DNA from: an uncultured Alistipes sp.
GTDB taxonomy: Bacteria; Bacteroidota; Bacteroidia; Bacteroidales; Rikenellaceae
Reading direction: 5' to 3'
DNA: 11,288 nt
Assembly: GCA_934754975.1 (NCBI GenBank)
Contig: CAKVKI010000066.1
Location: 1-11,288 of the forward strand
Part shown: positions 1 through 7,295 of the stretch, one piece after another
Numbering within the stretch: the first letter of the stretch is position 1
How the letters are laid out: each line of letters opens with the position of its first letter
The notes under the pieces: generated by a model
The model's input: only the letters and a program-made list of their open reading frames with translations
Told to the model about the DNA's origin: nothing
Database searches by the model: none
Program-made: the position numbers and the translations under genes

Positions 1-1378
1 GAAACCCGGCCAGCTGGTCGGCGACCTGCGCATCCTTGCCGTCCGGGGCGCACATGGCGCGCACGATCTCGGGCGCACCCTTGACGCAGACGATCCGGCG
101 GTCAGAAACACCGCTTTCGATGATCGTCGCCATATATTTGCGTTCGGTCGAGAAGGTCAGCCGGTCGATGATCTTCGCATCCGAACGCAGGGGTTCGTAA
201 TCCTCGCCCTGCGAGCGCATCCACTCCAGCAGGGCGCCCTCGGTCGGGTTGCCGATAACGGCGCCCGAAGCGTCGAGGAAGGCCGTGGAGTTGGCCGCCA
301 CGATCTCGGCGAAATCATGCGCCGGAAGCGCATCGTAGCGCACCAGCTCCTGCACATGCATCCGGTTCTGGGTCAGCGTGCCGGTCTTGTCGGTGCAGAT
401 GACCGTCACGGCGCCCATCGTTTCGCAGGCGTGCATGCGCCGCACGAGGTTATTGGTCTTGAGCATGCGCCGCATGGACATTGCCAGCGACAGCGTGATG
501 CTCATAGGAAGTCCTTCGGGAACGGCCATCACGATGATCGCCACCGAGACCATGAAAATATGCAATATCTGCTGCGAGATTTCGAGCCAGTCCCGCTCGA
601 AGAGTCCGCCGATGAAAACCGCCTTGCCGAGCATGACGCAGAAAATCGCGACCGCGAGTGCAATGCCGGCCCGGCCGATCAGTTTCGAAAGGCGCGTCAG
701 CTGACGGTCAAGCGGCGTCTGCTCGTCGCTCTGGACGGTCGCCTGTTCGGTGACGCGGCCCGCTTCGGTCGCATCGCCCACGGCCGTCGAGACCATCACC
801 CCGTAACCGTCCGCCACAGTCGTACCGCGCAGCACGATATTGGACGGATAGGTGGCTTCGGGATCGAAATGCGCTTCGTCGACGGTTTTATCCACCTCCA
901 ATTCGCCCGTGAGGGTCGATTCGTTGATCCGCAGCGACACGGCTTCGACCAGCTCGCCGTCCACAGGCACGGTTTCGCCGCTTTCGATATAAACTACGTC
1001 GCCCACGACCACGTCGCGGCGGGGAATTTCGCGGATCGAACCGTCGCGCATCACTTTGACCGGAATATCGTCGTTGACCTGATTCAGCCGGCGGAAACGC
1101 CGCATGGCGTCCCACTCGAACCAGAACCCGACGCAGGTCGCCAGAATAATGGCGCACACGATGCCGATCGACTCGGTGAAATCCTTGTGGACAAAGCCGA
1201 TGACCAGCGACAGCACCGCAGCCAGCAGCAGAATACGGATGATGGGATCTTTGAATTTCTCGACGAATAGTTTCCAGGCCGAATCGTCTTTGGGCGGCGT
1301 GATGACGTTGTCGCCATACTCACGCCGGCTGTCGGCGACCTCTTGCGAGGATAAACCTTTGGGATTGCAGCGGATCAT
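1..1378 (-). CDS. P-type calcium-transporting ATPase, PMCA-like, N-terminal part (runs off left edge)
   Basis: Predicted ATP-driven cation pump of the inner membrane, most likely exporting Ca2+. The first 459 residues are present, and type II P-ATPases are usually around 850-900 residues, so about half is missing. Visible: cation-ATPase N-terminal region (1-40), membrane helices near 45-63, 68-88, 233-257 and 271-300, actuator loop with TGEL at 157-160, PEGLP at 287-291 in helix M4 (E288 matches the Ca2+-binding Glu of SERCA/PMCA pumps), phosphorylation motif DKTGT with D330, and nucleotide-domain KGAPE at 433-437. The start is ATG at 1376-1378, the first possible start after an in-frame stop that overlaps the end of rodA. 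It lies 13 nt behind rodA with no promoter or terminator visible, so it is probably cotranscribed with the cell-shape genes. The residue after TGE is Leu rather than the usual Ser. Calcium specificity is inferred from motifs; the M5/M6 residues that would settle it are outside the window. Confidence 0.93.
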   Translation of the reverse strand, partial: MIRCNPKGLSSQEVADSRREYGDNVITPPKDDSAWKLFVEKFKDPIIRILLLAAVLSLVIGFVHKDFTESIGIVCAIILATCVGFWFEWDAMRRFRRLNQVNDDIPVKVMRDGSIREIPRRDVVVGDVVYIESGETVPVDGELVEAVSLRINESTLTGELEVDKTVDEAHFDPEATYPSNIVLRGTTVADGYGVMVSTAVGDATEAGRVTEQATVQSDEQTPLDRQLTRLSKLIGRAGIALAVAIFCVMLGKAVFIGGLFERDWLEISQQILHIFMVSVAIIVMAVPEGLPMSITLSLAMSMRRMLKTNNLVRRMHACETMGAVTVICTDKTGTLTQNRMHVQELVRYDALPAHDFAEIVAANSTAFLDASGAVIGNPTEGALLEWMRSQGEDYEPLRSDAKIIDRLTFSTERKYMATIIESGVSDRRIVCVKGAPEIVRAMCAPDGKDAQVADQLAGF

Positions 1379-1391
1379 TTGGTAGCAGTAT

Positions 1392-2825
1392 TTAATTCAG
1401 GGAAAATTGCCGCGTCGAAGCGTCGAGCCGCACGGCGATGAACAATAAAATGGTAAACGCAATAAGTGACGAACCGCCGTAACTCATAAACGGCAGCGGA
1501 ATACCCATCACGGGCATCAGGCCGATGGTCATGCCCACGTTCACCAGGACATGGAACAGCAGGATGGCGGCCACGCAATAACAGTAAATCCGTCCGAAAG
1601 GCTCCTGCTGCCGTTCGCCCATGCGCATCAGGCGCAGGATCAGCATGCAGAGCAGGGCCAGTATGACCATCGTCCCCAGGAAACCCCACTCTTCGCCGAC
1701 CGTACAGAAGATGAAGTCGGTATGCCGCTCGGGCACGAAGCCGTATTTGATCTGCGTGCCTTCGAGGAACCCCTTGCCCCAGAAACCGCCCGAGCCAATG
1801 GCGATTTTCGACTGATTGACGTTGTAGTCCGTGCCGAGGGGATCGCTGATGATACCCAGAAAACTCAGGATCCGGTCGCGCTGGTGCTGTTTGAGAATCG
1901 AATTGAAAATGTAATCGGTAGAGGGCAGGAAGATCATCGTGCAGAGGAACAGCCCCGCGGTAATCAGGGTGCTGCTCAGGTTCGAACGGAAGGCATAGAC
2001 GACCACGCCGGTCAGCGACAGCAGCGTCACGGTCAGCAGGCAGGCGTGCAGGTCCATCACGCCGGGCGCGACAAGCGCCATCGTCATGCATAGCAGGATA
2101 CTCGCCAAGGCCAGCGACGCCAGATAGATCAAACGCGAGCGCCACTCCCCGGTCATCATCGCTTCGGAAAGCGTGCAGACCAGAATGATCGACACGAGCA
2201 GCGTCATGGGCGAAAGCAGGAACGACACGATGAAAAGCGCGGCGATCAGCAGTACCGGGATACAGAGCCATTTATTGAGTCCCTCGCGGTAAAGCACGAA
2301 AAGAAACGAGCCGAGTACGATGCCCGAGCCGGTGTCGTTCTGCAGGATGATGATAAAGAGCGGGATGCAGATCACCACGCCCACCTTGAAGAGATCGCCC
2401 GGGCGGTTGATCGAGAAGGAATAGGCGCTCATCACGCGGGCCAGGGCCAAAGCCGTGGCGATCTTCACGAATTCGACGGGCTGCACGCGGAACGATCCGA
2501 ATTCGAACCACGCCTTGGCGCCGTTCACCTCGCGGCCGAACATCAGCGCGCCCAGCAGCAACGCCAGCCCTGCGAAATAGGCCGGGTAGGCGAACATGTG
2601 GTAGAAGCGTTCGTCGAGCAGCAGCACGACGAGCGCCGTGGTCCACGCCACGCCGATCCACATCAGCTGCTTCATGTAAAAGTGCGAGAAGGAGAAAATA
2701 TCGGCCGTACCCTCGTCGTACGACGCCGAGGTGATCGACACCCACCCCGCCAGCACGATCAGCACGTACAGCAGGACGGTCCAGAGGTCCACTCCGTAAA
2801 AGATACTATGGCGGTTAGCGGTCAT
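1392..2825 (-). CDS. rodA: RodA, SEDS-family peptidoglycan glycosyltransferase of the elongasome
   Basis: Polytopic inner-membrane enzyme that polymerises lipid II into glycan strands during sidewall growth, working with PBP2. SEDS hallmarks are all present: QPVEFVK at 115-121, LQNDTGSG at 161-168 (counterpart of the QPDLGT-type motif), NQSKIAIGSGG at 337-347, ERHTDFIF at 366-373 with the putative catalytic Asp D370, EEWGFLG at 378-384, and GIPLPFMSYGGSS at 441-453. At 477 residues it is about 100 longer than E. coli RodA (370). The extra length is mostly hydrophobic sequence at about 200-305, which could add two or three membrane helices. The ATG at 2823-2825 overlaps the end of the PBP2 gene by 11 nt, so the two are probably translationally coupled. 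No Shine-Dalgarno site is visible. The identification is firm from motifs and position beside PBP2; the role of the extra segment is unknown. Confidence 0.97.
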   Translation of the reverse strand: MTANRHSIFYGVDLWTVLLYVLIVLAGWVSITSASYDEGTADIFSFSHFYMKQLMWIGVAWTTALVVLLLDERFYHMFAYPAYFAGLALLLGALMFGREVNGAKAWFEFGSFRVQPVEFVKIATALALARVMSAYSFSINRPGDLFKVGVVICIPLFIIILQNDTGSGIVLGSFLFVLYREGLNKWLCIPVLLIAALFIVSFLLSPMTLLVSIILVCTLSEAMMTGEWRSRLIYLASLALASILLCMTMALVAPGVMDLHACLLTVTLLSLTGVVVYAFRSNLSSTLITAGLFLCTMIFLPSTDYIFNSILKQHQRDRILSFLGIISDPLGTDYNVNQSKIAIGSGGFWGKGFLEGTQIKYGFVPERHTDFIFCTVGEEWGFLGTMVILALLCMLILRLMRMGERQQEPFGRIYCYCVAAILLFHVLVNVGMTIGLMPVMGIPLPFMSYGGSSLIAFTILLFIAVRLDASTRQFSLN

Positions 2826-4641
2826 ACGAAGGGTAATAGATGTTCATATTCTTGATATGCTCCAGCAGGGCCGGACGGCGGATCGTGTCGGTCAGGTAGT
2901 ACTCCTCCAGCAGGCTGGCGATCGGCAGGGCGGCCGAAGCGCCGAAACCGCCGTTCTCGACATAAACCGAGATGGCGATCTTCGGGTTGTCCTTCGGGGC
3001 GAACGACAGGAAGGTCGAGTGGTCACGGCCGCGGGGATTCTCGGCCGTACCGGTCTTGCCGCAGACGTCAAGTCCTTCCAGCCGGGCCGAAGTGGAGGTG
3101 CCGCCGACATTGACGCCCCGCCACATGCCGTCGACGATCGGTTCGAAGTGCTTGGGATCGACTTTGGTATAGTGACGTTCGTAAAAACGGCGGTCGAGCG
3201 AATCCTGCCCCTCGATCTTCTTGACAATATGCGGAATGTAATAGTAGCCCCGGTTGGCGACGATGGCCGCGAGATTGGCCAGCTGCAAGGGCGTACAGCC
3301 CAGCGCATCCTGGCCGATGGCCAGCGAAATGACCGTCAGCGAGTTCCACGAACCCCGGTATTGGCGGTCGTAATACGAGCGGTCAGGCACGTAACCGTTG
3401 CCCTCGTCGAGGAAGTCGGAGCCGAGTTTGCGGCCGAACCCGAAACTCTCGACATACTCTTTCCAGACGTCGTAACCGTCTTTCACGCTCTCGTACTTGC
3501 GGTTGTCGAGAATGTCGCGGAAAACATAGCAGAAATAGGCGTTGCACGAAGTCGCCACGGCGAAGCGCAGGTCCAGCGGCGAAGCGTGGGAGTGGCATTT
3601 CATGCGCCGGCGGCCGACCTGATAGCCTTCGTGGCAGACGTGCAGGTCCGTGGGTTTGAGTACTCCTTCCTGCAGGCCGATCAGGCCCTGCACGAGTTTG
3701 AAGGTCGAACCCGGCGGGTATTTGGCTTTTACGGCGCGGCTGAAAAGCGGGTGCCGTTTGTTGTAAATCATCTTCATGTAGTTGTTGCCGCGCTCCCGGC
3801 CGACCAGCTCGTCGGGATCGTACGTCGGCGAGGAGACCATCATCAGGATCTCACCCGTCGAGGGTTCGATCGCCACGGCCGCCCCGACCTTGCCGCGCAT
3901 CAGCTCCTCGCCCAGCAGCTGCAGGCGGGCGTCGATCGTGCTGACGAGGTATTTCCCCGGCTCGGGCAGCGAGTCGTAAACGCCGTTCATATAGGAGCCT
4001 TTGATCGCCCCGTGGGTGTCGATCTCCTGGATCTTCACGCCTTTCTTGCCTTTCAGCAGGGATTCGTAAGCCGACTCTACGCCGCTCATGCCCACATAGT
4101 CCCCCACCTTGTAATCCGAATGGCGTTTGAGAAAATCGGAATTCACCTCGCTGACGAATCCCAGCAGGTTGCCGCCCACCTTGCGGGGATAGCGGCGGAC
4201 GGTACGGTAGACGGCATAGAATCCCCGGAAGTTACATTCGTCGAAACGCAGTTTATCCTCCTTGGAGATATAGCTCGTCACCACACGGGGCGCACGGGGG
4301 CGCATCCGGGCATTGGCGAGTTCTTTTTCGAGTTTTTCGCGCGAAAGGCCCAGCACGTCGCACATGCGCAGGGTATCGAAGCCTTTTTTGTCGATCTCAC
4401 TGTAAATCACCATCAGGTCATAGCACTCGCGGCTCTGGACCAGGTACTCCCCCCTGCGGTCGAAGACTTCGCCGCGCGGCGGATACTGCACGACATGTCG
4501 CAGCACGTTGGCTTTGGCCAGTTCGTTATAGCGCGAGTCGATGAGCTGGATATAGGCCAGACGGCCGCCGATCAGCAGGAAGACGAAAAGCACCACGCAC
4601 TGCAGGGTGCGCATCCGAACGAACCCTTCGGAATCTTTCAT
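2815..4641 (-). CDS. mrdA: Penicillin-binding protein 2 (elongasome DD-transpeptidase)
   Basis: Class B penicillin-binding protein, 608 residues, anchored in the inner membrane and acting in the periplasm. It cross-links the glycan strands made by RodA. Visible: a short cytoplasmic start, one membrane helix near 14-31, pedestal-domain motif PPRGEVFDRRG at 54-64, and the three transpeptidase motifs S312-T-F-K315 (catalytic Ser), S365-C-N367 and K529-T-G531. A Cys/His-rich patch (C336, H337, C349, H350, H352) sits between the first two motifs and might bind zinc. The ATG at 4639-4641 overlaps the mreD stop as ATGA. This start places the membrane helix close to the N terminus; an in-frame Met 37 codons upstream lies inside mreD and adds only a basic, low-quality extension. 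It shares 11 nt with rodA downstream. The length fits the family. Confidence 0.97.
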   Translation of the reverse strand: MKDSEGFVRMRTLQCVVLFVFLLIGGRLAYIQLIDSRYNELAKANVLRHVVQYPPRGEVFDRRGEYLVQSRECYDLMVIYSEIDKKGFDTLRMCDVLGLSREKLEKELANARMRPRAPRVVTSYISKEDKLRFDECNFRGFYAVYRTVRRYPRKVGGNLLGFVSEVNSDFLKRHSDYKVGDYVGMSGVESAYESLLKGKKGVKIQEIDTHGAIKGSYMNGVYDSLPEPGKYLVSTIDARLQLLGEELMRGKVGAAVAIEPSTGEILMMVSSPTYDPDELVGRERGNNYMKMIYNKRHPLFSRAVKAKYPPGSTFKLVQGLIGLQEGVLKPTDLHVCHEGYQVGRRRMKCHSHASPLDLRFAVATSCNAYFCYVFRDILDNRKYESVKDGYDVWKEYVESFGFGRKLGSDFLDEGNGYVPDRSYYDRQYRGSWNSLTVISLAIGQDALGCTPLQLANLAAIVANRGYYYIPHIVKKIEGQDSLDRRFYERHYTKVDPKHFEPIVDGMWRGVNVGGTSTSARLEGLDVCGKTGTAENPRGRDHSTFLSFAPKDNPKIAISVYVENGGFGASAALPIASLLEEYYLTDTIRRPALLEHIKNMNIYYPSYDR

Positions 4642-5156
4642 ACGCGCACGGGAAGTTTTGCGGTGAAAATGCGGGCGATAATCCAGATAAAGGCCACCGA
4701 TACGGCGCTGCTGGCGACGATGCGCACCAGCGTACGCACGATGTGCATCCACGAAAGGGCCTCTAGCGAGAAGAATACGGCATGGTGCAGCAGCACCAGC
4801 GCAATCAGGTAATTCAGGAACACGCGCCGCCCGAGCCGGCCGACGCAGGGAACCCCGCCTTCGCGGAGATCGTCACGGGTATACAACGCCCTCAGAAGGG
4901 CCGGACGCACGAAAGCAATGAGCAGCGTCGCAATGGTGTTCACCCCGGCGGCTCCCATGGCGAAATCCATCGTGACGCCCATGGCCAGCCCCGATGCGAG
5001 CAGCGCCACGGGCGGCGTATCGAGCGGCAGCAGGGCGATGAACGCCACGTAAACGAGCGGATTGAGGTAGATGCTGATCGACAGGTTGTCGAACAGGAAG
5101 ACCTGCAACAGCGCCGTCACTACGAAAAGCGCAAAATATGGAAGCGTTCTGTGCAT
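4638..5156 (-). CDS. mreD: MreD, rod shape-determining membrane protein
   Basis: Small, very hydrophobic inner-membrane protein of 172 residues, the usual size for MreD. About six membrane segments can be seen, near 5-22, 31-44, 48-62, 71-88, 112-133 and 143-163. Known family role: with MreC it links cytoplasmic MreB filaments to the peptidoglycan-synthesising RodA-PBP2 complex. MreD sequences diverge widely, so the call rests on hydropathy, size and its place between mreC and PBP2 rather than on diagnostic residues. The ATG at 5154-5156 follows the mreC stop codon with no gap, and the stop overlaps the PBP2 start by 4 nt, implying translational coupling on both sides. Confidence 0.93.
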   Translation of the reverse strand: MHRTLPYFALFVVTALLQVFLFDNLSISIYLNPLVYVAFIALLPLDTPPVALLASGLAMGVTMDFAMGAAGVNTIATLLIAFVRPALLRALYTRDDLREGGVPCVGRLGRRVFLNYLIALVLLHHAVFFSLEALSWMHIVRTLVRIVASSAVSVAFIWIIARIFTAKLPVRV

Positions 5157-6011
5157 CTATTTCAGCCGGGTATGTTGTTCAACTTTTTCACTGTTCTGCA
5201 AATCGCGGATTTCGTTCAGGTCGCGGTTCTCGACAAGAATCACATCCGTCAGGCGCGACATTTCGGCCGCCAGGCGCACGCGGACCTTAAAAGCTGTGCG
5301 GGTTTCGTTCAGCTCGGCGCTTTCGACCCAGCCGATCAGCACGTCGGCGGGGAAATATTGCGAAAAGCCGGTGGTCACGACCTCCTGTCCGGGCTGCGGA
5401 TCGGCGTACTTCGACAGTTCGTCCAGCACCACGGTATGGGGATCGGCGCCGTCCCAGTAGATCGAACCGAAGTAATCGGCGCCCACGAGCTTGCCGCTGG
5501 CGCGGAACGAGGTGTTGAGTACCGACATCGCCACCGAATAGCGTTCCGTGCAATCGACCACATATCCCGCCATCGAGCCGTCGGACGCCAGCAGGGCCAT
5601 CTCTTCGGCGACTCCGTCGCGGCGGCCGCGGTTGAGGACGATGAGATTCTGCGCACGATTGACCGTATTCGAAGTCACCGATGCGGTGATGACGCGGTAT
5701 TTCGAGATTCCGACGTCCTGCATGTAGCTGTCCAGCCGCGCAGCGGTCTCGGCCTCTTCGTACACGGCAAGCCGCTCTTTCATCTCGGCCACATGCGCAA
5801 GCAGGTCGCGGTTTTCGCGCCCGAGCGAGAAGTAATGCCGGATGCCCGCGAACATGCCGTGCATGCCGCCGACCACCTGGTTCGAACGCGCCAGCAGCCG
5901 GGCCTGCGTGTAGTAGGTCGAGTGGGCGTAATAGCCGACGGCTATCGCTTCGAGTACGACGAACAGCGCCACGACATAGATGCTTCGGATAAACTCTAAG
6001 AGCTTGCGCAA
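5157..6011 (-). CDS. mreC: MreC, rod shape-determining protein, TTG start
   Basis: Bitopic inner-membrane protein of 284 residues whose periplasmic part scaffolds and activates the RodA-PBP2 elongation complex. Visible: short basic N terminus, membrane helix at about 10-28, predicted coiled coil at about 62-95 (charged, heptad-like), then the paired beta-barrel domains, with NRGRRDGVAEEMAL at 127-140 and QEVVTTGFSQYFP at 209-221 matching the usual MreC signature regions. The start is read as TTG at 6009-6011. An in-frame TAA lies 9 nt upstream, and the next ATG is at codon 50, which would remove the membrane helix. A weak GAGAAA purine stretch precedes the TTG. It is separated from mreB by 94 nt holding two hairpins, unlike the tight packing of the genes after it. 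Confidence 0.95.
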   Translation of the reverse strand: MRKLLEFIRSIYVVALFVVLEAIAVGYYAHSTYYTQARLLARSNQVVGGMHGMFAGIRHYFSLGRENRDLLAHVAEMKERLAVYEEAETAARLDSYMQDVGISKYRVITASVTSNTVNRAQNLIVLNRGRRDGVAEEMALLASDGSMAGYVVDCTERYSVAMSVLNTSFRASGKLVGADYFGSIYWDGADPHTVVLDELSKYADPQPGQEVVTTGFSQYFPADVLIGWVESAELNETRTAFKVRVRLAAEMSRLTDVILVENRDLNEIRDLQNSEKVEQHTRLK

Positions 6012-6029
6012 GGTTTCTCGTTAATTTAA

Positions 6030-6054
6030 GATTGCGGGCGCTATGCCCGCAATC
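6030..6054 (-). other. Hairpin 2 in the mreB-mreC gap (10-bp perfect stem)
   Basis: Arms 6030-6039 (GATTGCGGGC on the plus strand) and 6045-6054 (GCCCGCAATC) are perfectly complementary around a 5-nt loop. On the minus strand the stem is followed by CTTAAATTAACG, an AT-rich tail with only short T runs, and the mreC TTG start lies 18 nt further. It could act as a weak terminator/attenuator lowering mreC-rodA transcription relative to mreB, or as a processing or stability element. Function is inferred; the stem itself is plain in the sequence. Confidence 0.7.
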
Positions 6055-6073
6055 CGTATTCATTTATTCACAT

Positions 6074-6097
6074 CTCACTGCCGGCCGGGCCGGAGTG
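6074..6097 (-). other. Hairpin 1 in the mreB-mreC gap
   Basis: The bases at 6076-6080 (TCACT on the plus strand) and 6094-6098 (AGTGA) pair, as do CCGGCC at 6082-6087 and GGCCGG at 6089-6094 in part. The result is a GC-rich stem-loop with a one-base bulge, starting about 8 nt past the mreB stop. The very short loop means the inner pairs will open to a 4-5 nt loop. No T tract follows on the minus strand, so it is not a standard intrinsic terminator; RNA 3'-end protection, processing or partial termination are more likely roles. Confidence 0.6.
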
Positions 6098-6105
6098 ATT
6101 TCTAA

Positions 6106-7125
6106 CTATTTCATTAAGAACGAGAAGCGGTTGATGTTCTTCAGCGCGATGCCCGTACCGCGCGCAATGGCGCGCAGGGGATCTTCGGCAATGTGGAACG
6201 GAATGCCGGTTTTCTCGTTCAGGCGCCGGTCGAGGCCCTTGATCAGGCCGCCGCCGCCGGCCAGGTAGATGCCGTTCTTCACGATGTCGGCGTAAAGTTC
6301 GGGCGGCATGGATTCGAGTACCTTCATCAGCGCGGCGTCAATCTTCGTGAGCGACTTTTCGAGCGCATAGGCGATTTCGCTGTAACTGAGCGATACGGTC
6401 TGGGGCAGGGCCGTCAGCATGTTAGGACCCGTCACCACGAAATCCTCGGGCTCTTCGTCCAGGTCGGAAACGGCTGCGCCGACCGAGCATTTGATGGCTT
6501 CGGCCGTACGTTCGCCGATGCGGATATTGTGCTGCTGGCGCACGTAGCTCTGGATGTCGTTGGTAAAGACGTCGCCGGCGGTGTTGATCGACTCGGAGCA
6601 GACGATGCCGCCCAGCGAGATGCAGGCGATCTCCGACGTGCCGCCGCCGATGTCGATGACCATGTTGCCCTCGGGAGCCTCGACGTCGAGACCGGCGCCC
6701 AGCGCCGCCGCCATAGGTTCGTAGATCATGTAGACTTCGCGGCCGCCGGCATGCTCGGCGGAGTCTCGCACGGCACGGATTTCGACGTTGGTCGAACCCG
6801 ACGGAATACAGATTACCATCCGCAGCGAGGGGGCGAAAAGGCTGCCCGAAGTCTTGACTTTCTTGATCATGCCGCGCAGCATCAGTTCCGTGGCGTTGAA
6901 ATCGGCGATCACGCCGTCCTTCAGCGGCCGGATCGTCTTGATGTTCGGGTTGGTCTTTTCGTGCATCTGGCGCGCCTGATGGCCGATGGCCACGACCTTG
7001 CCCGTATGCACGTCGAGAGCCACGATCGACGGTTCATCGACCACGACCTTGCCGTTATAGATTATCAGCGTGTTGGCCGTACCGAGGTCGATGGCCAGCT
7101 CCTGTGTCAGTGAAAAAATTCCCAT
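6106..7125 (-). CDS. mreB: MreB, actin-like rod shape-determining protein
   Basis: Cytoplasmic actin homologue, 339 residues (family about 335-350), which forms membrane-bound ATP-dependent filaments that position the cell-wall elongation machinery. Nucleotide-site motifs: phosphate 1 DLGTANT at 13-19, phosphate 2 DIGGGTSEI at 158-166, connecting-region YEPMAAALGAG at 135-145 with E136 at the place of the catalytic Glu, and adenosine motif AGGGGLIKGL at 289-298. The start is ATG at 7123-7125, preceded by about 100 nt of leader behind a Bacteroidota-type -7 box. It is the first gene of the cell-shape operon, and two hairpins directly after its TAG stop may let it be expressed more than mreC-rodA. 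It has no obvious truncation or unusual residues in the ATP site. Confidence 0.98.
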   Translation of the reverse strand: MGIFSLTQELAIDLGTANTLIIYNGKVVVDEPSIVALDVHTGKVVAIGHQARQMHEKTNPNIKTIRPLKDGVIADFNATELMLRGMIKKVKTSGSLFAPSLRMVICIPSGSTNVEIRAVRDSAEHAGGREVYMIYEPMAAALGAGLDVEAPEGNMVIDIGGGTSEIACISLGGIVCSESINTAGDVFTNDIQSYVRQQHNIRIGERTAEAIKCSVGAAVSDLDEEPEDFVVTGPNMLTALPQTVSLSYSEIAYALEKSLTKIDAALMKVLESMPPELYADIVKNGIYLAGGGGLIKGLDRRLNEKTGIPFHIAEDPLRAIARGTGIALKNINRFSFLMK

Positions 7126-7206
7126 AATGCTACACCCAACTGTTATATTTCCTAATTATTTTAATCAACGTTCCGTATGTTCTCCGGACTAACCTCCCAC
7201 CGGGGC

Positions 7207-7221
7207 CGCCCCCAAGGGGCG
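7207..7221 (-). other. Small hairpin at the 5' end of the predicted mreB leader
   Basis: CGCCCC at 7207-7212 and GGGGCG at 7216-7221 form a 6-bp all-GC stem with a 3-nt loop. If transcription starts near 7226-7229, this hairpin sits within a few nucleotides of the 5' end of the mreB mRNA, where it could stabilise the transcript. The leader placement depends on the predicted promoter. Confidence 0.4.
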
Positions 7222-7232
7222 ACATATCCGGA

Positions 7233-7240
7233 CAAAGGTA
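7233..7240 (-). promoter_or_regulatory. Putative -7 box for mreB operon
   Basis: The minus strand reads TACCTTTG here, a perfect match to the Bacteroidota sigma-ABfr -7 consensus TAnnTTTG. Transcription would begin near 7226-7229, giving a leader of about 100 nt before the mreB ATG. No clear TTTG -33 box is seen at the expected distance, which lowers confidence. Confidence 0.5.
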
Positions 7241-7287
7241 ACAAAAAGCGAAGGATATTTTTGCATTTTTTTATTATTTTTTTTGAT

Positions 7288-7295
7288 TACATTTG
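7288..7295 (+). promoter_or_regulatory. Putative -7 box for gpsA-pgi
   Basis: TACATTTG matches the Bacteroidota -7 consensus TAnnTTTG exactly, within a strongly T-rich stretch. A TTTG candidate for the -33 box lies at 7260-7263, giving a 24-nt spacer, a little longer than usual. The expected transcription start near 7300-7303 leaves a leader of roughly 20 nt before the gpsA ATG at 7320, and would exclude the upstream TTG at 7293 as a start. Confidence 0.6.

Noticed and set aside
317..1270. Open frame of 317 codons on the plus strand opposite the ATPase
   Set aside because: It is rich in His, Asp and Arg as expected from antisense reading of GC-rich codons, and the minus strand encodes clear P-type ATPase motifs.
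4642..4752. Earlier in-frame Met for PBP2
   Set aside because: It would overlap mreD by over 100 nt and add a basic tail with no similarity to the family, while ATG 4641 forms a typical ATGA coupling with the mreD stop.
2857..4812. Open frame of 651 codons on the plus strand opposite PBP2
   Set aside because: It is the antisense shadow of PBP2 and the end of mreD in GC-rich DNA. The translation has no recognisable domain, while the minus strand has all three transpeptidase motifs.
5287..6063. ATG at 6063 with a 258-codon frame upstream of and across mreC
   Set aside because: It is in a different frame from MreC and its product is Arg-rich filler. It was considered as an mreC start, but an in-frame stop separates it from the mreC frame.
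6193..7113. Open frame of 306 codons on the plus strand opposite mreB
   Set aside because: Antisense shadow. No domain is recognisable and mreB is certain on the other strand.
7183..7233. Repeat TCCGGAC at 7183-7189 and 7227-7233 as an operator pair
   Set aside because: Seven bases with a palindromic core recur easily by chance in GC-rich DNA, and the spacing suggests no clear site architecture.
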